A stretch of DNA of 49,752 nucleotides from contig JAJDDQ010000062.1 in assembly GCA_029260215.1 (NCBI GenBank), positions 1-49,752 of the forward strand, given 5' to 3'. The notes beneath the pieces were generated by a model, which saw only the letters and a list, made by a program, of their open reading frames with translations, searched no databases and was not told the origin of the DNA. Positions within the stretch are counted from its first letter, which is position 1. The number at the start of each line of letters is the position of its first letter. Source of the stretch: Phycisphaerae bacterium (GTDB lineage Bacteria; Planctomycetota; Phycisphaerae; UBA1845). Position numbers and translations under genes: made by a program. Positions 48,366-49,752 of this stretch are shown here, piece after piece.

Positions 48366-49502
48366 GTGAAAATCACGTCATCCCAGGTTCATTGGTTTCG
48401 ACTTCGCCGGTCCGGTTTGATCGAGCCGTTCGCGTCGCCGGAAGAAACAGCCCGACGATTGATCGGCGTGCAAGCTCAACTCATGACAGCCGCAGACCTG
48501 GCGTTCTGGAACCGAACAGCCAACTGTACCGCACAAGTGCTCCGCGAAGCCCGGCTCGAACAAAAAACCATCGTCCGATTTTGGGGACAACGCGACACGT
48601 TGCACATATTCGATACGTCGGATTGGCCTCTTCTGCACACCATATTCGCACCGCGCGTACCGCGTACATTCGATCGCCTTGAGAAATCGAACGTGTTTGC
48701 TGATTTTCAAAAACTCGTGAAACAGACCGCTGCACGTTTGGCCAAGGGAAAGCCATTGGCCTACAAGGACATACGATCCAAGACCGTTGAGAACGGCATT
48801 CGGATGCCTCAAATGAACGACACCCAGGCACGATGGGCTGTCGCATACATAACATTTCGGCAACTTGTCAGGGAGGGAATCGCATGCCACGGCCCGGACG
48901 AGGGCAGCGAGTCCCGATTCGTGCATCGTGAATCTTGGCTGCCCAAAATGAAATGGTCGCCGCCGGCGCCGAAGAAGTCGTTCGCGGAAATAGCCGTGCG
49001 CTATCTGTCCGCCTACGGCCCCGCGGAACCTCGCGACTTGGCCCACTGGTACGGCACGACGGTAACGAAAGCAACCAAGTGGATCGAATCAACGGGCGAA
49101 CGGTGCCAGGCAATTGACATCGACAGCCGAACCTTCTTCTACAATCGGGATGATGCCGAAGAGCTGAACGTAAAGCCCCCCCCGCCCAGCGATTGGCCGG
49201 TGCGACTGCTGTACCACTTCGACCCGATGGTTCTGGGAACCAAGGACAAATGGTGGCTAATCGATGAAGCCCACTACAAGAAAGTGTGGCGAGGCTCGGC
49301 CCACGTCAACGCGGTCGTCTTGGTACGCGGACGCATCAGCGGCACATGGCGATACGAACGAAAGTCCAAAGGCCTCCGCGTGCAGGTGCAACCGTTCGAC
49401 AAGTTCAGCAAGACCGTTCAGCGAGCCATCGAAAAACAAGCGAACTGCCTAGCCGACTTCCTCGACAGCCCACTAGCGGATTTCCAGATCGCCAAGACGT
49501 AA
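48366..49502 (+). CDS. winged-helix DNA glycosylase-like protein, AlkZ/HTH_42 family
   Basis: 378 residues from the GTG at 48366, six bases after GGAG. The N-terminal QxQ pair (RLIGVQAQLM, Q36 and Q38) occupies the position of the catalytic Q-hydrophobic-Q of AlkZ, which removes interstrand-crosslinked or alkylated purines; the related YcaQ/AlkX group has QxD. Further HTH_42-family phrases: IVRFWGQRDTLHIFDTSDW, LLYHFDPMVLGTKDKWWLID and VVLVRGRISGTWRYE. Winged-helix repeats make up the body, and no membrane segment is present. The in vivo lesion is unknown; a role against crosslinking agents or antibiotics is inferred. The much longer open frame upstream is a shadow of the permease gene. Confidence 0.85.
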   Translation: MKITSSQVHWFRLRRSGLIEPFASPEETARRLIGVQAQLMTAADLAFWNRTANCTAQVLREARLEQKTIVRFWGQRDTLHIFDTSDWPLLHTIFAPRVPRTFDRLEKSNVFADFQKLVKQTAARLAKGKPLAYKDIRSKTVENGIRMPQMNDTQARWAVAYITFRQLVREGIACHGPDEGSESRFVHRESWLPKMKWSPPAPKKSFAEIAVRYLSAYGPAEPRDLAHWYGTTVTKATKWIESTGERCQAIDIDSRTFFYNRDDAEELNVKPPPPSDWPVRLLYHFDPMVLGTKDKWWLIDEAHYKKVWRGSAHVNAVVLVRGRISGTWRYERKSKGLRVQVQPFDKFSKTVQRAIEKQANCLADFLDSPLADFQIAKT

Positions 49503-49642
49503 TTCAGATTGGCGCGGTGGCGGCTGGCCCGTGACAACGATGCGACCAACACGAGGCATGCCGAAACCCCACCCGATTCATCACCAATCATCAATAAATA
49601 GGTGACGGTCCCGAATGGCACTGCCGCTTATTTGGCAAGGAC

Positions 49643-49752
49643 TTACATCGCTTTTCCCTTCTGCAGTTCAGCCTTGGCTTCGGCGCGTGGCTTGGTGAGT
49701 AACGCATGCTCTTTGGGCCGGCGTTTGATCGCGCGCGGTTCCACGCGGTTTG
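49643..49752 (-). mobile_element. C-terminal end of an IS4-type transposase (cut by window edge)
   Basis: Minus-strand frame to the TAA at 49643-49645 ends NRVEPRAIKRRPKEHALLTK then PRAEAKAELQKGKAM. NRVEPRAIKRRPK-x-x-x-L-x-x-PR is typical of the end of IS4-family DDE transposases. The rest of the gene and the left end of the element are beyond the window. The element's downstream end is probably in 49595-49642, where an AT-rich GGTGACGG phrase precedes GCACTGCCGC, but the inverted repeat cannot be confirmed because the other end is not visible. Confidence 0.7.

Overview
The window looks like a bacterial chromosome segment from a planctomycete, most probably near the Phycisphaerae. This is inferred from protein style, because no rRNA is present. 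The clues are secreted proteins ending in dockerin-like D-x-D-x-D-G-D-V-D-L tails, PEP-CTERM sorting signals, CxxCG(Y/F)NL zinc-ribbon proteins, a PIN/TRAM (YacL) gene next to ispD, and large secreted FG-GAP and DUF3352-like proteins. The DNA is moderately GC-rich, except for an AT-richer patch at about 3.0-3.6 kb. I found no tRNA, rRNA or CRISPR array.

Layout. 0-12.4 kb is almost entirely minus strand: a small membrane protein, a secreted protein, a GAF/SpoIIE-type phosphatase, a decayed zinc-ribbon gene on the plus strand with a dif-like site beside it, a DUF3524/QTMAN-family glycosyltransferase, a frameshifted beta-helix/dockerin-like protein, a CheW protein with a CZB zinc domain inserted in it, a four-helix membrane protein, a TPR lipoprotein, ispD, yacL and a LOG-family nucleotide hydrolase. 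12.8-16.1 kb (plus) holds two paralogous PEP-CTERM proteins around a beta-propeller/dockerin-like protein. The first PEP-CTERM gene has no stop codon and reads in frame into the propeller gene. 16.1-18.2 kb (minus) is a large polytopic GT-C-like membrane protein.

18.3-29.9 kb (plus) is housekeeping: an acetyltransferase, a FlgT-like secreted protein, ribH-nusB-ftsY in tight coupling, a zinc-ribbon membrane protein, and addB-addA (double-strand-break repair) with a GTGA overlap. 29.9-35.4 kb carries an FG-GAP secreted protein, a PDZ-less HtrA-like protease and a DUF3352-like secreted protein. 35.4-40.4 kb (plus) is a PutA-type proline-catabolic fusion enzyme translationally coupled to an ABC-2 exporter. 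40.4-45.3 kb (minus) has a P-domain/dockerin-like protein overlapping a secreted lipase-like protein, and a DinG-family helicase. 45.5-49.5 kb has a small unknown protein, queG, a MacB-type permease and an AlkZ-like DNA glycosylase. The right edge cuts into an IS4-type transposase.

The most unusual points are: a dif-like site at 3600-3627; a QTMAN-type enzyme alongside queG, which hints at glycosylated queuosine in a bacterium; the in-frame PEP-CTERM/propeller fusion; a CZB domain nested in CheW; an AlkZ-like QxQ glycosylase; a DinG-type helicase lacking one Fe-S cysteine; two families of dispersed repeats; and possible regulatory hairpins before ribH and putA.
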